From contig NZ_AUIT01000003.1 of NCBI RefSeq assembly GCF_000423845.1, forward strand, positions 51,956-115,955: 64,000 nt of DNA, read 5' to 3'. The translations under genes and the position numbers were made by a program. Under the pieces are notes generated by a model that saw only the letters and a program-made list of their open reading frames with translations, ran no database searches and had not been told where the DNA came from. This DNA is from Thermodesulfobacterium hveragerdense DSM 12571. Lineage in GTDB: Bacteria > Desulfobacterota > Thermodesulfobacteria > Thermodesulfobacteriales > Thermodesulfobacteriaceae. Below, piece after piece: positions 52,791 through 63,731 of this stretch; within the stretch, counting starts at the first letter, position 1; each line of letters opens with the position of its first letter.

Positions 52791-55157
52791 TTAATTTTTG
52801 ACAACTAATTTTATAACTTCGTCAAGGTGTGAAACCAAGATAAAGTTTATTTTTTCTCTCAGTTCCTTGGGTATATCTTCCAAGTCCTTTGAATTTCTAA
52901 CAGGGATAAGGACGTTTTTAACTCCCTTTCTTAAGGCAGCAAGACTTTTTTCTTTTATTCCCCCTACAGGAAGCACTTTACCCCTAAGGGTGACCTCTCC
53001 GGTCATCGCATAGTCTTTGGAAATGGGCTTTTTGGTTAAGGCAGATACCATCGCTACCGCTATGGTAATCCCAGCACTTGGTCCATCCTTAGGTATGGCC
53101 CCAGAAGGCACGTGGACGTGGATGTCATACTTTGAATAAAACTTAGGGTCAATCCCCAACTCTTTATACTTAGAACGAATATAGGATAAAGCTGCCTGGG
53201 CGCTTTCCTTCATCACCTCTCCTAAATGCCCTGTTAGGATGAGGTTTCCTTTTCCTGGCATAACTACCGCCTCTACGTAGAGCACCTCTCCACCGTTGGG
53301 GGTCCAGGCAAGGCCAGTAGCTACTCCAACTTCGTCTTCTTCTTGTTTAAGCTCTTCTATGTATTCAGGAGGCCCTAAAAATTCCACTAAATTCTCTTCG
53401 GTGACCTTAAAAGGTCCCTTTTCTTCTTCGGCAAGTTTTCTGGCTACCTTCCTACAGATAGCTGCAAGCTTTCTTTCTAACTCACGTACCCCTGATTCGT
53501 AAGTATATTCTTCGATAACCCTTAGAATAACCTCGTCAGAGATTTTAAGAATGTTCTTTTTAAGCCCGTGTTCTTTTAAAAGCTTAGGCAAAATGTGTCT
53601 TTTGGCGATTTCTAATTTTTCTTGATAGGTATATCCTGAAAGGTAGATTACCTCCATTCTGTCTAAAAGCACCCGTGGTATAGGTTCTGTCATGTTGGCT
53701 GTGGCTATAAAGAGAACCTTAGAGAGGTCAAAGGGAACGTCTAAATAGTGGTCTAAAAAGTCTTTGTTTTGTTCCGGGTCAAGAACCTCTAAAAGAGCTG
53801 CCGCAGGATCTCCGTGAAAATCACTACACAGCTTGTCTATTTCATCAAGTAAAAACACCGGGTTGTTTACCCCGGCTTGTTTTATTCCCTGGATGATCCT
53901 ACCTGGTAACGCCCCTACGTAGGTTCTTCTATGCCCCCTTATTTCAGCTTCATCCCTTATCCCACCTAAGGCTACTCTCACAAACTTTCTACCTAAGGCT
54001 TCAGCAATGGATCTTCCAAGACTTGTTTTACCAACCCCAGGAGGTCCTACAAAACAAAGGATGGCACCCTTGGCCTTAGGATTGATTTTTTTTACCGCTA
54101 AGAACTCAATTATTCTGTCTTTTACCTTCTCTAAGTCATAGTGGTCTTTGTCTAACACTTTTTTAACATGTTTTAGGTCTAAGTTGTCTCTGGTAGACTT
54201 ATTCCAAGGAAGATCTATCAACCATTCAAGGTAGTTTCTTATTACTGCTGCCTCAGAAGAGTCAGGGTGCATGTATTCTAATCGCTTAAGTTGCTTTAAT
54301 GCCTCCTTTTCTACCTCCTTAGGCATTTTGGCTTTTTTAATCTTTTTCTTTAAATCCTCAATCTCGTCTTCGACGTCGTCAAACTCTCCCAGCTCCCTTT
54401 TTATAGCCCTTAGTTGTTCTCTTAAGAAATATTCTCTTTGAGACCTTCCAATCTCTTCTTGGGCCTGGGCTTGAATTTTGTTTTGAAGGGTGGTAATCTC
54501 TATTTCTTGTAAAAGGATTTCAGATATTTTTTTAAGCCTTTCTACCCCATCTAAGGTTTCTAAAAGGTCTTGAGCAGTTTTAACCTTTAACTTAAGGTAG
54601 ACTGTGATAAGGTCTGCAAGCCTTCCTGGTTCTTCTATAGAATGAATAACCGTTGAAATCTCTGGATTTAAAATCCCTTTTAACACCAATAATTTTTCTG
54701 TGTTTTCCTTTACCGTGCGTATTAAAGCCTCTATTTCAGGGGTTATGATTTCCGGTTCCTTTTCTTTACAGGGCTCTATTTTTACCTTAAAACAGGGTTC
54801 AGTTTCCAAAAACCCTTGGATTTCACATCTTGAAAGCACCTGCACCACTACTTTTAGTCGGTTTTCAGAGAGATTAAGGGTTTTAAGGATAAGCCCGATA
54901 GTCCCAATTTTATAAAGGTCTTCTGGTTTGGGATTTTCTATACGAGAGTTTTTCTGGGTAGAAAGAACGAGTAGTTTATCTTTATTTAAGGCTTCCTCTA
55001 TGGCTTTTAAAGATTTAGACCTTCCTACAAAAAGAGGAATTACCATCGAAGGGAAAAGGACGATGTCCCTTATAGCCATTAAGGGTAAAACTTCAGGAAC
55101 GTCTATGATCTCCCCTTCTGAAACTTCTGCAAAATTAACCTCTAACCCTTCTTTCAT
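52791..55157 (-). CDS. lon: ATP-dependent protease Lon
   Basis: Lon degrades misfolded and regulatory proteins as a hexamer. The 788-aa protein has an N-terminal substrate domain, Walker A in [15 protein letters not shown] at about 365, Walker B in VFLLDEIDK, and the protease domain with catalytic Ser in [12 protein letters not shown] and Lys in [18 protein letters not shown]. All are normal. Upstream, between lon and the divergent kinase/ATPase gene, lies a 9-bp-arm inverted repeat that may be an operator. Confidence 0.98.
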   Translation of the reverse strand: MKEGLEVNFAEVSEGEIIDVPEVLPLMAIRDIVLFPSMVIPLFVGRSKSLKAIEEALNKDKLLVLSTQKNSRIENPKPEDLYKIGTIGLILKTLNLSENRLKVVVQVLSRCEIQGFLETEPCFKVKIEPCKEKEPEIITPEIEALIRTVKENTEKLLVLKGILNPEISTVIHSIEEPGRLADLITVYLKLKVKTAQDLLETLDGVERLKKISEILLQEIEITTLQNKIQAQAQEEIGRSQREYFLREQLRAIKRELGEFDDVEDEIEDLKKKIKKAKMPKEVEKEALKQLKRLEYMHPDSSEAAVIRNYLEWLIDLPWNKSTRDNLDLKHVKKVLDKDHYDLEKVKDRIIEFLAVKKINPKAKGAILCFVGPPGVGKTSLGRSIAEALGRKFVRVALGGIRDEAEIRGHRRTYVGALPGRIIQGIKQAGVNNPVFLLDEIDKLCSDFHGDPAAALLEVLDPEQNKDFLDHYLDVPFDLSKVLFIATANMTEPIPRVLLDRMEVIYLSGYTYQEKLEIAKRHILPKLLKEHGLKKNILKISDEVILRVIEEYTYESGVRELERKLAAICRKVARKLAEEEKGPFKVTEENLVEFLGPPEYIEELKQEEDEVGVATGLAWTPNGGEVLYVEAVVMPGKGNLILTGHLGEVMKESAQAALSYIRSKYKELGIDPKFYSKYDIHVHVPSGAIPKDGPSAGITIAVAMVSALTKKPISKDYAMTGEVTLRGKVLPVGGIKEKSLAALRKGVKNVLIPVRNSKDLEDIPKELREKINFILVSHLDEVIKLVVKN

Positions 55158-55202
55158 ACTGCTCCCTTTCTAAAAGTTTTTAATATTGTTAAATGTAAAA
55201 CC

Positions 55203-55225
55203 TTATCTTGATTATTTCAAGATAA
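55203..55225. promoter_or_regulatory. Perfect 9-bp inverted repeat between lon and the kinase/ATPase gene
   Basis: TTATCTTGA-N5-TCAAGATAA, perfect in both arms, in the 135-bp divergent region. It lies about 45 bp before the lon start and 67 bp before the other gene. It could be an operator shared by both; the regulator is unknown. Confidence 0.4.
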
Positions 55226-55292
55226 TAAAGGAAAAAACCTGAAATTACTTTAAAGATCTTAGATTTTAGTCTCGAGCAATCTTGCCAAAATC

Positions 55293-56864
55293 GTGGTAGC
55301 CGTTAAAATACCCTTTATGGAACCAAAGGCCTGGGACCGGTTGATAGATGTCTATTCTTTTCCACATCCTACTCAAACTCTAAGGGTGGTTCAAACCCAT
55401 ATCTCTTATGTTTTTATCACAGACCTATTCGTTTATAAGATCAAAAAGCCAGTTAGCTTTGGCTTTTTAGACTACACCACCTTAGAAAAAAGAAAACATT
55501 TTTGTGAAAGAGAGGTGATGCTGAATCGAAGGCTATCTCCTGAAATATACTTAGGGGTTGTGCCTGTAGTGAAAACTTCTAAAGGATATAAGTTTGAGGC
55601 TGAAGGGGAGATAGTAGAATATGCCGTAAAGATGAAGAAACTTCCTGAAGAAGGGATGATGGTAAATCTCTTAAAAGAAAAAAAAATAACCGAGCCTCAT
55701 ATAGATTCTGTAGTTTCAGTGTTGGTTCCTTTCTATCAAAAGGCAGAAACCGGAGAAAAGGTAAACCCTTACGGAGATATAGAGGTTGTAAGGTTTAACA
55801 CCGAGGAAAATTTTCTTCAAACCAAAGATTTTGTGGGATTAGCTTTAGCCAATTATAAGTATGAACATATTATATACTTTACACATAAGTTCTTGGAGGA
55901 AAATCAAGCCCTTTTTCAAGAAAGGATAGATAAGGGGTTTATCAGAGACGGACATGGAGATTTATATTCAGCTAACATCTGTTTTGAGAATGTAAACAAG
56001 GTTTATATCTTTGATTGTATAGAGTTTAATGAACGGTTTAGGTGTGGTGATGTGTGCTCAGACATAGCTTTTTTGGCTATGGACTTAGATTTTTATAGAG
56101 AAAGAAGTCTTTCTGACTATTTTATATCCCAGTATGTTTCTCATAGTCAAGACCAAGGGATTAAACAACTTTTGAATTTTTATAAGTGTTATCGGGCTTA
56201 TGTTAGGGGTAAGATAGGATGTTTTACCTATGCCTCAACCGAACAAACAAGTCCTGAAAAACAAGGATTTTTGGAACAAGCCAGAAGGTATTTTGACCTT
56301 GCTTATCACTATGCAGGGGGAATTCCTAAGCTAATAGTATTTATGGGGCTTTCAGGTACTGGTAAAAGCTTTCTTTCGCAAAAGCTTATGGCTAAGCTTC
56401 CTGCGGTTTACCTTTCTTCGGACATAACCAGAAAACGTCTTTTGTGTTTAAAAGAATCTCAGCATTACTATGCAGAGTTTGAAAAGGGTATCTATGCCCC
56501 TGAGATTACTGAAAGAACCTACAAAAAAATGATAGAAATTGCTAAGGAAGAGCTCAGTTATGGCAGAGATGTAATCTTAGATGCTACGTTTAGGAATAGA
56601 AAATACAGGAACTGGTTGTTTGAGGGACTTAAAGAGGTTAAGGCTGAGGTTTTTTGGGTGTGGTGTACCGCTGAGGATAACGTGGTTAGGGAAAGGTTAT
56701 TTGTGAGAAAGGAAAATACCTATTCTGATGCTTTGTGGGACATTTATCTGGCTCAAAAAAATAAATTTGAACCTCCTAATGAATGTGCTCCTTTACTGGT
56801 TTTAGACACAAGTTACCCTGTAGAAAGCCTTATAGAAGGTTTGAGAAATTTTTTGAAAATTTAG
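55293..56864 (+). CDS. Bifunctional aminoglycoside-phosphotransferase-like / P-loop kinase protein
   Basis: The 523-aa protein fuses two kinase-like domains. Residues 1 to ~330 resemble aminoglycoside phosphotransferases: the catalytic loop RDGHGDLYSANI and FDCIEFNERFRCGD are clear. From ~345, LIVFMGLSGTGKSFLSQKL is a Walker A that opens a nucleotide-kinase-like domain with DVILDATFRNRKYR. Fusions of this kind are widespread and called AAA-family or gluconate kinase-like proteins; the substrate is unknown. The start is set at GTG 55293 without a good ribosome-binding site; ATG 55317 is an alternative. No resistance function should be inferred from the name. Confidence 0.8.
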   Translation: MVAVKIPFMEPKAWDRLIDVYSFPHPTQTLRVVQTHISYVFITDLFVYKIKKPVSFGFLDYTTLEKRKHFCEREVMLNRRLSPEIYLGVVPVVKTSKGYKFEAEGEIVEYAVKMKKLPEEGMMVNLLKEKKITEPHIDSVVSVLVPFYQKAETGEKVNPYGDIEVVRFNTEENFLQTKDFVGLALANYKYEHIIYFTHKFLEENQALFQERIDKGFIRDGHGDLYSANICFENVNKVYIFDCIEFNERFRCGDVCSDIAFLAMDLDFYRERSLSDYFISQYVSHSQDQGIKQLLNFYKCYRAYVRGKIGCFTYASTEQTSPEKQGFLEQARRYFDLAYHYAGGIPKLIVFMGLSGTGKSFLSQKLMAKLPAVYLSSDITRKRLLCLKESQHYYAEFEKGIYAPEITERTYKKMIEIAKEELSYGRDVILDATFRNRKYRNWLFEGLKEVKAEVFWVWCTAEDNVVRERLFVRKENTYSDALWDIYLAQKNKFEPPNECAPLLVLDTSYPVESLIEGLRNFLKI

Positions 56865-56875
56865 TCTTTACCACC

Positions 56876-56903
56876 TTGTCTTTTAAAATCAAATGATTAT
56901 CTT
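56876..56903 (+). promoter_or_regulatory. Promoter of groES-groEL
   Basis: TTGTCT (56876-56881), a 16-bp spacer and TATCTT (56898-56903). It lies 65 bp before groES. No CIRCE element (TTAGCACTC-N9-GAGTGCTAA) is present. Confidence 0.45.
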
Positions 56904-56967
56904 TTTTTTCGTAATTTAATTCTTTATGTTTACAAAATCAAAAAATCATTAAGGAGGAGGTGGCAGT

Positions 56968-57258
56968 ATGAAGATTAGGCCTTTACATGATCGTATTTTA
57001 GTTCAACGCATCGAGGAAGAACAGAGGACTGAATCTGGAATTATCATCCCAGATACAGCTAAGGAAAAACCTATCATGGGTAAGGTGATCGCGGTGGGGG
57101 ATGGTAGGGTTTTAGAAAACGGCCAAAAACAGCCTTTAACCGTCAAAGAAGGAGATAAAATCCTTTTCAGTAAATATGCTGGAACTGAAATTAAGATCAA
57201 GGGTGAAGAATATCTTATCATGAGAGAAGATGACGTCTTAGCTATCCTTGAAGACTAA
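56968..57258 (+). CDS. groES: Co-chaperonin GroES
   Basis: GroES is the heptameric lid of the GroEL folding chamber. The 96-aa protein starts [18 protein letters not shown], has the mobile loop [18 protein letters not shown], and ends with [15 protein letters not shown]. The ribosome-binding site AAGGAGGAGG is strong, as expected for a highly expressed gene. groEL follows after 49 nt. Confidence 0.98.
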   Translation: MKIRPLHDRILVQRIEEEQRTESGIIIPDTAKEKPIMGKVIAVGDGRVLENGQKQPLTVKEGDKILFSKYAGTEIKIKGEEYLIMREDDVLAILED

Positions 57259-57268
57259 GTAAGGCTAA

Positions 57269-58927
<1,659 letters not shown>

Positions 58928-58944
58928 GCTCTGATTGAGTCTTT

Positions 58945-58976
58945 AGCCCCTGGGAATTTCTCAGGGGCTTTATTTA
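58945..58976 (+). terminator. Terminator of groES-groEL
   Basis: AGCCCCTG (58945-58952) pairs with CAGGGGCT (58962-58969), followed by a T-rich tract. It starts 18 bp after the groEL stop. Confidence 0.85.
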
Positions 58977-58994
58977 TTTATTTATTTTCCTTTA

Positions 58995-59198
58995 TTATTT
59001 TTCTTCGACCAGGTCCTTAAGTCTCCTAAAATTTTTTTTAGCGTTTCCACAGTTAGGACAAGTCCAGGTTTCAGGAAGGGCCTCAAAAGGAGTGTTTGGA
59101 GGGATGTGTTGGTGTTTATCCCCTTTTGAGGGAAGATAGATATAACCACAATTATTCAAAGTACAAACCCAAGCGTTTTTTAAATCTTTGGTTATCAT
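58995..59198 (-). CDS. Rubredoxin with a CX4C first metal motif
   Basis: A 67-aa rubredoxin, a one-iron electron carrier common in anaerobes and used in oxygen or superoxide detoxification and other redox chains. The iron ligands are the Cys pairs in WVCTLNNCGYIYLP and TWTCPNCG; the family usually has CxxCG first, whereas here four residues separate the first pair. The PFEALPETWTCPNCG part is typical. An insertion, KGDKHQHIPPNT, adds two His. No partner gene is adjacent: it faces groEL and is transcribed away from the diguanylate cyclase gene. Confidence 0.85.
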   Translation of the reverse strand: MITKDLKNAWVCTLNNCGYIYLPSKGDKHQHIPPNTPFEALPETWTCPNCGNAKKNFRRLKDLVEEK

Positions 59199-59312
59199 GG
59201 CCTTACCTCACTTTGGAAATGTTTCTAATAATAAATTATTAACCAAAAATTTTGAAACGGTCAATAAAATTGGTAAAAATTTATCGTTAGTTTAGGAAGT
59301 CGGTTTTTTTTG

Positions 59313-59340
59313 TTGTCAAAAATTTAAAATTAAATAAAAT
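59313..59340 (+). promoter_or_regulatory. Promoter of the REC-REC-GGDEF gene
   Basis: TTGTCA (59313-59318), a 16-bp spacer and TAAAAT (59335-59340). The -10 box opens a short AAAAT repeat (59336-59350). The rest of 59199-59377 holds no gene. Confidence 0.45.
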
Positions 59341-59377
59341 AAAATAAAATTTATATAAGACTAAAAGGAGCAAAAGT

Positions 59378-60664
59378 ATGGTTATAGGAAAGGTTTTAGT
59401 AATACTTCCTGTAACGTTTTTAAGAAAATTGGTAGAAGATATATTAAAAAACTACTTTCATGATATTTCTTTAGTTGCTACGGTAAAAGAAGCTTTGAGT
59501 TTGATCAGATCTGGTGAAATTCCTGATTTAATAATTTCATCCTACATTTTAGATGACGGTGATGTTTTTGATCTGTTAGAAACACTTGAAAAAGAGCAAA
59601 AAATCCAAAAAGTTCCGGTTTTATTGTTAACTTCAAAAGAGGACCCAGAGTTGATTGAGAGGGCTTTAAAAAAAGGTGTATTAGAGGTTATCCTAAAAAA
59701 GGATATACCTAAAAAACTTCCTAAGTTTTTAAAAGATTTTATCAAAATTATAGAACTACAAAATTTAGAAGGTAATATTCTTTACGTAGAAGATACAAAT
59801 TTATACATAAAATTTTTAAGCCATATTTTAGAACATACTAAATTAAAAGTTCTATCTTTTCAAACTGTGGAAGAGGCTTTAAAGGCTTTTGAACAAAATG
59901 AAATAGACCTTGTGATAACCGACTATATTTTAGGTGGAGGAGATTCTGGGTTAGATTTGATTAGAAGTATAAGAGAAAACGACACAAGAGAAGATATTCC
60001 TATCATAGTGCTTACCGGGTATGATACTCCTGCAAGAAGGATAGAACTTTTTAAAGCAGGTGCGGATGATTACATCCCTAAACCCCCTCTAAAAGAAGAA
60101 ATTTTAATCAAGATTTTTAATCATGTTACTAAAAAGAAAGTTTTAGATCGTTTAAAAAAGAAGTTAAAAGAATTAGAAAGTCTCTACATAAAAGATCCAT
60201 TGACCGGTCTTTACAACCGCAACGTGATCGAAGATTTTTTGCTAAAAGAATTTGAAAAGGCCAAGAGACATAAATACGACATAGGTTTTATAATGGCTGA
60301 TTTAGATAAATTTAAAGAGATAAACGATAAGTTTGGACATCTGACCGGAGATAAGGTTATCAAAATCTTTGCTCAGATCATTTTAAACAACATAAGAACG
60401 ATAGATTATGGAATAAGGTATGGGGGCGAAGAGTTTTTGATAGTGTGCCCTCATATGGACTATCAAAAGGCAATTAGTAAGGCAGAAGAGATGAGAAAAG
60501 AAATTGAAAAAACTGATGTAGACGGAATTAAGATTACCGCAAGCTTTGGAGTTACCTCTTTGGATTTACATCCAGACAAATCTTTAGAGGAACTTATTGG
60601 TATAGCAGACCAGGCACTTTATACTGCCAAGGCTTCAGGCAGAAACACGGTAAAGTTTTTGTAA
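59378..60664 (+). CDS. PleD-like response regulator with diguanylate cyclase domain
   Basis: The 428-aa protein has two receiver domains and a GGDEF domain, and should make cyclic di-GMP. The first receiver (residues 1-125) is degenerate: the phospho-acceptor position reads IISSYILDDGD, with Ser instead of Asp. The second (about 130-250) is intact, with LYVEDTN and D in VITDYILGGGDSGLD and the Lys in YIPKPPL. The cyclase domain starts DPLTGLYNRNVIEDF, has active-site GGEEF (YGGEEFLIV) and an inhibitory-site RxxD motif (RTIDYG) just before it. The PleD layout suggests phosphorylation-controlled dimerisation. It is a single-gene unit, before the chemotaxis genes. Confidence 0.93.
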   Translation: MVIGKVLVILPVTFLRKLVEDILKNYFHDISLVATVKEALSLIRSGEIPDLIISSYILDDGDVFDLLETLEKEQKIQKVPVLLLTSKEDPELIERALKKGVLEVILKKDIPKKLPKFLKDFIKIIELQNLEGNILYVEDTNLYIKFLSHILEHTKLKVLSFQTVEEALKAFEQNEIDLVITDYILGGGDSGLDLIRSIRENDTREDIPIIVLTGYDTPARRIELFKAGADDYIPKPPLKEEILIKIFNHVTKKKVLDRLKKKLKELESLYIKDPLTGLYNRNVIEDFLLKEFEKAKRHKYDIGFIMADLDKFKEINDKFGHLTGDKVIKIFAQIILNNIRTIDYGIRYGGEEFLIVCPHMDYQKAISKAEEMRKEIEKTDVDGIKITASFGVTSLDLHPDKSLEELIGIADQALYTAKASGRNTVKFL

Positions 60665-61302
60665 TCTATATATTCAACCTATCTTTACACGTCTTATCGG
60701 ACGAGGCCGTGTTTGAAAGTTTAAAATATGGAGTAATATTTTTAAAACCAGGTGAAATTGTTGCAAAGAATAGGTTGTAGGTAGAAAATGGGTAGATTTG
60801 AAAATGATATTTGGATAAAAATCATAGGAAAAAATTTTTTTAAAACTCTATATCAGAAAATTTGGGACAATTTGAACTTACAAGGGTAATTTAGACCTTG
60901 ACGAAGCTTTTGATTTAACTTAAAATAAAATAATAAATATCTTGGTTTCCAATTTGTGGGGGATTTACTCAACTTGGTATGAGTTCAATCTTCGTTAAAA
61001 TTAAATTCAACATCAAGCCCCACATCACAACCGATTTTATTTTTATCTTATCTTATCTTATCTTATCTTATCTCTAAACAAGACCTTAAAGTCCCAAAAC
61101 TTGAACTTGGCTTTTTTGTCCACCAGAACTTTACTACTCTTTACCGCAGGCACCAAAGTGCAGTTTAATCTTAACCAAGCATATTTTTTTATATGGTTAT
61201 CCAGTGCTGGTTAAGTTCCTTGGATAAGCTTTTCACCGGCAACAATTTAGGGGAGATAAACTTTTTTATTGTTTAAACTATAAAGAGAAGGAGGTAAGAG
61301 CT
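60665..61302 (+). other. 638-bp non-coding stretch upstream of the chemoreceptor gene
   Basis: No ORF with protein-like content spans this region, and no tRNA or recognisable RNA was seen. It holds the TTATC pentamer repeat (61043-61072) and a purine-rich ribosome-binding region AGAAGGAGG just before the mcp start. No flagellar sigma-28 promoter (TAAA-N15-GCCGATAA) was found. Short frames could be remnants of a lost gene, but none is identifiable. Confidence 0.6.
61043..61072. repeat. Pentanucleotide tandem repeat (TTATC)x6
   Basis: Six perfect copies of TTATC, 30 bp in all, lie 230 bp upstream of the chemoreceptor start. Such short repeats can change length by replication slippage. Confidence 0.95.
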
Positions 61303-63207
61303 ATGCCTTTAGTCAAGAAAGAGTCACCAGGTCCAAAGTCTCAAAAAACTACTACCGCCTCTTTAAAAGAGGCTGAAGAACAGCGTAAAAGAGCAAGAAC
61401 TCTTGCCAAAAAGCAGCAGATTTCTGAGAGGATTGCCGCAGCCACAAGCCAGCTTGCCTCAGGTATTTCTGAAGCCGCTGCCGCGGTGGAAGAACTAAAA
61501 AATTCATCCCAACAGATTGCAGCAGGAGCAGAGGAGGCATCTGGTGCTTCTCAGGAAATGCTTGCAGCATTTAAACAGGTTGCTGGTTCTGTAAGAAGAC
61601 AGATGCAGTCATCTGAGTTTTCTCAGGCAAAAATTGAAAATGCTCAGACCCTTGTTGTCAGAGTAAGTAACGACATACTTAATCTTGTTAAAAGTATAAA
61701 TATTGCCGCAGAAAGGCAGACGGAATCAGTGCAGAAGGTCTCAGAACTTGAAGCTCAGTCGACAAATATCGGAGAGATAGTAAAAACTGTTGCCAAAATT
61801 GCCGATCAGACTAATCTTCTTGCCCTTAATGCAGCGATAGAGGCAGCCAGAGCAGGAAAGCATGGTAAAGGTTTTGCAGTCGTTGCTGACGAAGTAAGAA
61901 CACTTGCTGAAACCTCTGAAAAATCGGCTAAACAAATTCAAGAGTTAGTTTCTCAGATTCAGGATGAAGTAAGAGTTATAGCAGAAGGAATAAATACCTC
62001 TGCAAAAAAAGTAAAGGAAGAGGCCGAAAAAGGGAAAGAAATAACCTCTCAGTTAGAAAAGATTAAGGTTTATATGGCAGAGATAGTAAAGGGTGCGCAG
62101 GAGATTGCTTCAGGTGCTCATGAGTCAGATGTTGCAACCCAGCAGGCCTTAAAAGCAGCAGAAGACATAGCTGCCGCGGCAGAAGAGCAGGCGGCAGCTG
62201 CAGAAGAGGTGGCTAAAACCATTGCTGAACAGGCACAGGCTCTTCAGGAGGCTGAACAGGCAGCTCAAAATCTTGCGGAGCTGGCTGAAGAGCTTAAAGG
62301 TTCAACCGATATAACTAAATCTGCCGAAGAGGTTGCTTCAGTCGCTGAAGAACTGTCTTCAGCCCTTCAAGAAATAAATAGGGCAGCTGCACAGATTTCA
62401 GCCGCTCTTGAACAAGTAAGAAAAGGAGCTCAATCTCAGGCAGGAGCATCGGAGGAGTTAAGTGCTTCTGTAACCCAGATTGAAGAGGCACTTAAGATCG
62501 CAGAAGAAAGACCTAAGGTTTCCAAAGACAGAATAGAAGTGATTCAAAAGCTTCTTGGAGAAAATAAAATAGCCGTTGAGACAATGATTGCTGGAATAAT
62601 TCGCTCCTCAGAAGAGACAAAAGAAAATCTTAAACGTATCAAAGAACTTGAGATTCTTACTCGCAAGATAGACAAAATAGTAGACGTCATTACGATGGTT
62701 TCTGTGCAGACAAACATGCTTGCGGTAAGCGGAGCCATCGAGGCAGCTCGTGCAGGGGAGTTCGGAAAAGGGTTTGCGGTTGTAGCTTCAGACATCAGAA
62801 ACCTTGCTCAAGATTCAGCCGTTAACGCAGAAAAGATAAAGGACTTGGTAAAAGCTATACAAGATCAGGTGGTTGTGGTGATGAGAGATGTGGAAGAAAT
62901 ACTGAAATCTGCCTTAGAGGAAACAGAAAAGGCCAAAGTAGTGGCAAAAGACTTAGAAGTAGTAGAAAAAGAAATGGTGGCAGTAAGCGATTCTGCAGAA
63001 GAAATTTTAAGATCTACCCAAGAGATTGTAGTAGCCATAGCCCAAGTGAAAAAAGCCATAGAACAGATTGCGGCTGCGGCACAAGAAGCTGAAAAAGCAG
63101 TTGAGGAGGCTGCTGCAGCTGCTCATGAGCAGGCTCAGGGAGCAGAGGAACTTGCAAGTGCGATAGAAGAGATTGCTTCTTTGGCAGATGAGCTTCAGTC
63201 AATTTAA
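61303..63207 (+). CDS. Soluble chemoreceptor with two MCP signalling tips
   Basis: The 634-aa protein is almost entirely coiled coil, rich in Ala, Glu and Gln, with no membrane segment, signal peptide or separate sensor domain. It carries two copies of the kinase-contact hairpin tip. The first is [21 protein letters not shown] (from residue 168), followed by [14 protein letters not shown]. The second is [20 protein letters not shown] (from residue 468), followed by [15 protein letters not shown]. They are 300 residues apart, and the second is less canonical. Chemoreceptor tips bind CheA and CheW; cheW follows 17 nt later. The double-hairpin layout suggests an internal duplication. The input signal is unknown. 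Confidence 0.88.
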   Translation: MPLVKKESPGPKSQKTTTASLKEAEEQRKRARTLAKKQQISERIAAATSQLASGISEAAAAVEELKNSSQQIAAGAEEASGASQEMLAAFKQVAGSVRRQMQSSEFSQAKIENAQTLVVRVSNDILNLVKSINIAAERQTESVQKVSELEAQSTNIGEIVKTVAKIADQTNLLALNAAIEAARAGKHGKGFAVVADEVRTLAETSEKSAKQIQELVSQIQDEVRVIAEGINTSAKKVKEEAEKGKEITSQLEKIKVYMAEIVKGAQEIASGAHESDVATQQALKAAEDIAAAAEEQAAAAEEVAKTIAEQAQALQEAEQAAQNLAELAEELKGSTDITKSAEEVASVAEELSSALQEINRAAAQISAALEQVRKGAQSQAGASEELSASVTQIEEALKIAEERPKVSKDRIEVIQKLLGENKIAVETMIAGIIRSSEETKENLKRIKELEILTRKIDKIVDVITMVSVQTNMLAVSGAIEAARAGEFGKGFAVVASDIRNLAQDSAVNAEKIKDLVKAIQDQVVVVMRDVEEILKSALEETEKAKVVAKDLEVVEKEMVAVSDSAEEILRSTQEIVVAIAQVKKAIEQIAAAAQEAEKAVEEAAAAAHEQAQGAEELASAIEEIASLADELQSI

Positions 63208-63224
63208 TCCTGGAGGTTACGACT

Positions 63225-63731
63225 ATGGAAGCAGAACTCATGGAACCTCAATTATATGAGGAGGAAAAAATAAACGAGTATGTGAGTTTTTTTATCGAAG
63301 AAGAGGTTTTTGCTTTGCCCATGGCTCCGGTTCAAGAGATAATTCGTGTGCCTCAGATGGTTCGGGTTCCTAAAGCCCCCTCAACACTTCTGGGCCTTGC
63401 CAATTTGAGGGGAAATGTGCTTCCTGTTATAAATTTGAGAAAGGTTTTTGGTATTGCTGAAAGAGAAATCGATGAAACAAGTAGAGTTATCGTTTTAAAC
63501 ATGGGACAAATTTTGGGATTTCTTGTTGACAGGGTTTCAAGCGTTATAAATGTAGATGATACACAGATAGAGGATTCATCGGAAATAAAATCGATTGTAA
63601 GGTCAGAGTTCCTTAAAGGTGTTATAAAAGTTAGTTCTCAAGATAAGATGGTGACACTTGTCAAGAGAATTGTGTCTCCTTATAAAATCTCTTTACAAAC
63701 ATTTGCCTCAATTCGTATAAAGCAGACTTAA
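63225..63731 (+). CDS. cheW: CheW coupling protein, 3' end replaced by insertion-sequence DNA
   Basis: CheW links chemoreceptors to the CheA kinase. The 168-aa reading frame has YVSFFIEEEVFALPMAPVQE at the start, APSTLLGLANLRGNVLPVIN in the core (the conserved GLxNxRGxxxPV), and VDRVSSVINVDDTQIED later. After SSQDKMVTLV the sequence departs from CheW (family members continue with a LLD-type strand). The last ~24 residues are read out of the end of an IS256-type element in the opposite direction. The C-terminal beta-strand and helix are therefore probably lost. Whether the truncated protein works is doubtful. Confidence 0.85.
   Translation: MEAELMEPQLYEEEKINEYVSFFIEEEVFALPMAPVQEIIRVPQMVRVPKAPSTLLGLANLRGNVLPVINLRKVFGIAEREIDETSRVIVLNMGQILGFLVDRVSSVINVDDTQIEDSSEIKSIVRSEFLKGVIKVSSQDKMVTLVKRIVSPYKISLQTFASIRIKQT

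Noticed and set aside
56865..56967. CIRCE/HrcA control of groES-groEL
   Set aside because: No TTAGCACTC-N9-GAGTGCTAA repeat is present.
61043..61072. CRISPR-like array
   Set aside because: The unit is 5 bp without spacers; it is a simple sequence repeat.
61200..61302. Flagellar sigma-28 promoter for the chemoreceptor gene
   Set aside because: No TAAA-N15-GCCGATAA match was found.
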